From positions 169,004-200,461 of the forward strand of contig BFEA01000440.1 in assembly GCA_003427395.1 (NCBI GenBank): DNA of 31,458 nt, written 5' to 3'. This document shows positions 28,349 through 31,458 of this stretch, piece by piece (the first letter of the stretch is position 1; each line of letters begins with the position of its first letter). Made by a program: the position numbers and the translations under genes. This DNA is from Chara braunii (lineage: Eukaryota; Streptophyta; Charophyceae; Charales; Characeae). The notes under the pieces were generated by a model. The model saw nothing but the letters and a program-made list of their open reading frames with translations. It had not been told where the DNA came from and did no database searches.

Positions 28349-30130
28349 CTATGAAAATTGCCCTTCATCAGGATCGACATCTGCATCTTCTGCCTCCCTG
28401 TCTTCATCCTCTTCTGTGGCGTCTGGGTCAATACCTTTCATCAATTTCTCCAGGCGTTCCAGTCCCCTCCGTGCTGCCTCATTCTGAGCATTCATGCTGA
28501 GCGCTGCCTGATAGTGAGCTAAGGACTCCCCAAACTTGTTTGTGGAGGCCAACACCTGAGCTAGTTTTGCGTGGAGGGCATCAGTAGCTGTGCTTCGCAA
28601 ATACCTCTGAAGGATGGCAGCCGCCTCCTCATTCCGGCTTTCCATATGGTTCAGTTCTGCCAGCGAAAGAACTGCGTCCATGCATGAGGCATCCAGCCTC
28701 AGAGCACTCTCATAGAACTTGCGTGCCTTGTCCCTGCTATCACTATGATGAGCGTACACATCCCCCACTAGCGCCATTGCCCACGCCGATTGCGGCATGG
28801 CTTTCATAGCCTCCCTTGCCGTACATAGGGCTTCCTTGTGCTTCGGGATGGACAAGTATGCCCTGACTAACCCTTGATACGCCCTCAAGTCTGGCTTCAG
28901 TGCCTGCGCCTTACGAAATGCGGTAACCGCAGAGTCTGATCGGTTCAATGCCAGCGACAGGTTCCCCTTTATGATGAAGGATGGGACATGCCGATCGTCC
29001 ACGCGTACACTTTTGTCCACATAGGATAGCGCTCTGACTTTGTCGTCTTTTGATTCCCAATAGACAGCTGACGCAACCCATGCTTCAGGCCTCCTGGCAT
29101 CGATGTTCAGCAGTTCGTGTGTTAAACGATTGACCTCCATGAGGTTCCCTTTCTGTCGCATAACGATAGCATATTCGTCCATGCAATCCATGTTGTATTG
29201 ATCAACTGCCCTCGCCTTTTGGTACGTGTTGATAGCATCATCAAGCCTACCTGCTGCTGTCTCTGCCTTAGCAGTTTCAAGCAGAATATGCAGGTTTCCA
29301 GGGAAGCGCATTGCCAATGCAGTAAAATGCTCGATTGCACCTTTGGAATCGTGGGAAGCGGCGGCACAGTGTGCCTCTGCGAAACGCTGGAGCCAGCGTG
29401 AAGGGTCAAACTGATCGTTGGAGGCCCTTCCATTCTTCGTCTGGGGCTGCGGCAAAAGCAGTTGAATCTCTTTTGCACTGCAACCCAGTTGTGCTAATGC
29501 AACAATCGCCTCCAACACATACGGGCATTGCCTTAAACATTCCCTGTAAGAAGCCACTGCCGCTCGGTCATACCCCGTTTGATGGTACAGCTTCGCCAGT
29601 GTCAGGTTGATTCGCAATGTACGTGATCTTGATGGGATCGTTTCCAGCTCTGCCAACGCTGATCTCGTCTCCTTGACCGCCAAATGACAAAGCCCCATCT
29701 TAAATTTAACCTCTCCTTCTGGTATGCCAGATGGTGCTGCATATCCCTGCCCTGGTGTGCTTGCCCCTCCGCCCCCAGAACCGGCCAACTTGGTGCCACC
29801 ACCTGCTCCTCTCGCAAAGTAACTACTTCTTGGTGAGACTCTGCACAGTTGCAAGGCCTGACGATAGACATTCAAGGCACGGCGGTATTCCTTTTTCCCA
29901 AACAGTGCATCACCATAGTACACGAGTATTTCCGCACGAGCAGACGGCAAAAGTTCATTGTTCGCAGATGAAGCACCGATCAAAAAGTTCCCAAGCATCT
30001 GTGCAGAATCGAAAAGGCCGTGCTCAATGAAGCCAGCCATCTGTTCACGCATACAGTCCATCTCAACAGCTTCTTCTTGCCTAGGTGGGGTGTTTAGTGT
30101 CCCCCAACCTCTTGGAAGGAACTGGTTCAC
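28349..30130 (-). CDS. APC7: Anaphase-promoting complex subunit 7 (APC7)
   Basis: APC7 is a TPR scaffold subunit of the nuclear E3 ubiquitin ligase APC/C, which drives the metaphase-anaphase transition and mitotic exit; its TPR superhelix helps hold other subunits. The protein follows plant APC7 along its whole length: EHGLFDSAQMLG near the start, ENEVRFK-like VKFKMGLCHLAV, SYRECLRQCPYVLEAIVALA, DPSRWLQRF, MDEYAIV, ALSYVDKSVRVDDRHVP, LRAYQGLVRAYL, TAREAMKAMPQSA and KARKFYESALRLD. The end is MKGIDPDATEEDED with an acidic tail. About 10 TPR-like helical pairs are visible. The first ATG gives 593 codons, but the ATG at 30061 (MDCMREQMAGF) lines up with the known plant start, so about 570 residues is the likelier product. 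The coding sequence is uninterrupted, with no introns. The stop is TAG at 28349-28351. Confidence 0.95.
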   Translation of the reverse strand: MNQFLPRGWGTLNTPPRQEEAVEMDCMREQMAGFIEHGLFDSAQMLGNFLIGASSANNELLPSARAEILVYYGDALFGKKEYRRALNVYRQALQLCRVSPRSSYFARGAGGGTKLAGSGGGGASTPGQGYAAPSGIPEGEVKFKMGLCHLAVKETRSALAELETIPSRSRTLRINLTLAKLYHQTGYDRAAVASYRECLRQCPYVLEAIVALAQLGCSAKEIQLLLPQPQTKNGRASNDQFDPSRWLQRFAEAHCAAASHDSKGAIEHFTALAMRFPGNLHILLETAKAETAAGRLDDAINTYQKARAVDQYNMDCMDEYAIVMRQKGNLMEVNRLTHELLNIDARRPEAWVASAVYWESKDDKVRALSYVDKSVRVDDRHVPSFIIKGNLSLALNRSDSAVTAFRKAQALKPDLRAYQGLVRAYLSIPKHKEALCTAREAMKAMPQSAWAMALVGDVYAHHSDSRDKARKFYESALRLDASCMDAVLSLAELNHMESRNEEAAAILQRYLRSTATDALHAKLAQVLASTNKFGESLAHYQAALSMNAQNEAARRGLERLEKLMKGIDPDATEEDEDREAEDADVDPDEGQFS

Positions 30131-31062
30131 TTCTGGTGCCCTGGATGTGGCAGCAGCGAATCAGACGCGTTGAAGCCAGCTGCAATTCCTTTGGGGTAAT
30201 ATGCAATCTCCCAACTGTTCCAGAACACAACATATCGACGATGAAGATTGCCTCAGGTTATCTATCACTCACTCCATGCCAACTACAACCATGAGAATGA
30301 TGACAAAGCACGTCTAAAAACACCCTCTAAGGAGTGTACCCATCTTCATCAGCCGCAACAAATGCAGCTCACTCAGCAAACGACAAATCACTGAAGTAGA
30401 GACCATTTCAGCCCTGAAAGGAGTAGGGAACACAAAGCTAGGACAGGAAGGCATACAGATGACATTTTGAGTTCCTGGCCCCTAAGGAGAAGACAACCTA
30501 CTCCTGCCACAAACTTCGCAGCAATTCTATGCAGTCAACACTACAACCAATGCTGCAGAATAGATTAGCATCGGTTTTCAGGTCATACAAAAGTAACAAA
30601 ACCATGAAATCACCAACCCATTCCGCCGCACAAACTCTAGCCTATAATTAGCATCGGTTTGCTGGCGAAATTACTCTAGTCAATGTAATCATAGAAATTG
30701 CCTGCAAGCAAACTGGAAGAATTCACCCATCCATGCTTTTAACTGGACAACAGAAGTCTTATTTTGGAGACGGTTACACTACATTTATATGACATTAATA
30801 TGGCCTTCAAATTCACGATATAAAATTGGAATACTACACATCTACGGTCGGCATTCGTCAGACTTCAGGAAAGTTTACAACCAGAGCAGGAACATACCCA
30901 AACCTCAGCAAGCATCAAAGACATTAAGGGCAAGTGTCGCATGCCTAATCAGCACCGATCAGAACCAAGAACTGCCCTCTCAGACAAATATAGCACACCA
31001 AGATCTAACTCAGCATCGACAGTGACAGGACCTGACAGCACTCATCATCACTCTGTGTGAGT
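30131..31062. other. Upstream region of APC7, no gene
   Basis: Contains no supportable reading frame or RNA. It should hold the APC7 promoter and 5' UTR on the minus strand, but no TATA box or start site can be fixed by eye. Confidence 0.45.
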
Positions 31063-31099
31063 GGACTCAGCGCTGCAATAATGGAAGGGCGCTGAGTCC
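31063..31099. other. 11-bp perfect inverted repeat upstream of APC7
   Basis: GGACTCAGCGC (31063-31073) and GCGCTGAGTCC (31089-31099) are exact complements around a 15-base loop. It lies about 1 kb from the APC7 start. It could be a protein-binding palindrome or an RNA hairpin; the function is unknown. Confidence 0.6.
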
Positions 31100-31280
31100 G
31101 CATCATCCACAGACGAAGGAGAGAGGAGACACAAAGGGAAGAGGGAGATAGGGAGTATCAACTGCCATAGCCCGATGACCCAGTCTCCAATATACCCCCA
31201 ATGTCACTGCTCATACAATGTCAAGTTGCAATGTCACTGGACTGGGCGAAGCCCGAAAGTCACCAAGTCCCAATGTCAAC

Positions 31281-31281
31281 T

Positions 31282-31316
<35 letters not shown>
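31281..31316. repeat. (TC)n(GC)n compound microsatellite
   Basis: Twelve TC units followed by six GC units, in the upstream region of APC7. Short CAATGTCA direct repeats lie just before it (about 31199-31279). Confidence 0.95.
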
Positions 31317-31402
31317 ATATTGCAGCAGAAGAAAAAGAAGAAGCTCCAGAGGGAAACAGGAGGAGCGATGGAGGGCAGGATGAGAAAGAAGAAGAAGAAG
31401 AA

Positions 31403-31406
<4 letters not shown>

Positions 31407-31458
<52 letters not shown>
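31407..31458. repeat. (CT)n microsatellite at right window edge
   Basis: A perfect CT run of 52 bp to the window end, preceded by a GAA-rich stretch. Confidence 0.97.

Overview
The window looks like nuclear DNA of a streptophyte, most likely a charophyte green alga (Charales-like). The one intact gene is a plant-type APC7. The transposons include Ty3/gypsy, LINE and hAT types. The organelle-derived pieces include plastid ndh genes and trnV-GAC plus mitochondrial rps7, rps14, nad6 and atp1, the gene set of streptophyte organelles. Species identity is inference; no search was possible. Both window ends lie inside (CT)n microsatellites.

Layout: 1-3320 is gene-poor intergenic DNA with small hairpins and an AT-rich tract. 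3320-4393 carries an ACGTCAGCAG repeat array followed by a broken LTR-retrotransposon gag. 5723-21400 is one degenerate Ty3/gypsy element: gag, zinc knuckle, protease, reverse transcriptase, RNase H, integrase and a polypurine tract. Its gag is split. Between the two halves, at about 6568-17140, lies a roughly 10.5 kb AT-rich mosaic of plastid and mitochondrial gene fragments in scrambled order and orientation: ndhI, trnV-GAC, odpB, a LAGLIDADG endonuclease, psbB, rps14, rrn23, rpoB, rps7, the psbA promoter and start, nad6, ndhH, atp1, and the psbA 3' end.

The mosaic was itself hit by later insertions: a 776-bp non-autonomous hAT-like element with 8-bp target duplications, and two same-orientation, 5'-truncated LINE copies with poly-A tails. 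One LINE cleanly interrupts nad6. This gives a relative order of events: the gypsy element inserted, its gag was then split by organelle DNA, and the hAT and LINE elements landed last. Many stop codons in the organelle pieces and the gypsy pol fit C-to-T (or G-to-A) decay. psbA is split, and both of its broken ends are joined in frame to mitochondrial genes (nad6 and atp1).

21401-28340 is intergenic, with microsatellites, a possible 451-bp MITE and four local tandem duplications. 28349-30130, on the minus strand, is an uninterrupted APC7 gene, the only gene here that looks functional. The rest of the window is its upstream region.
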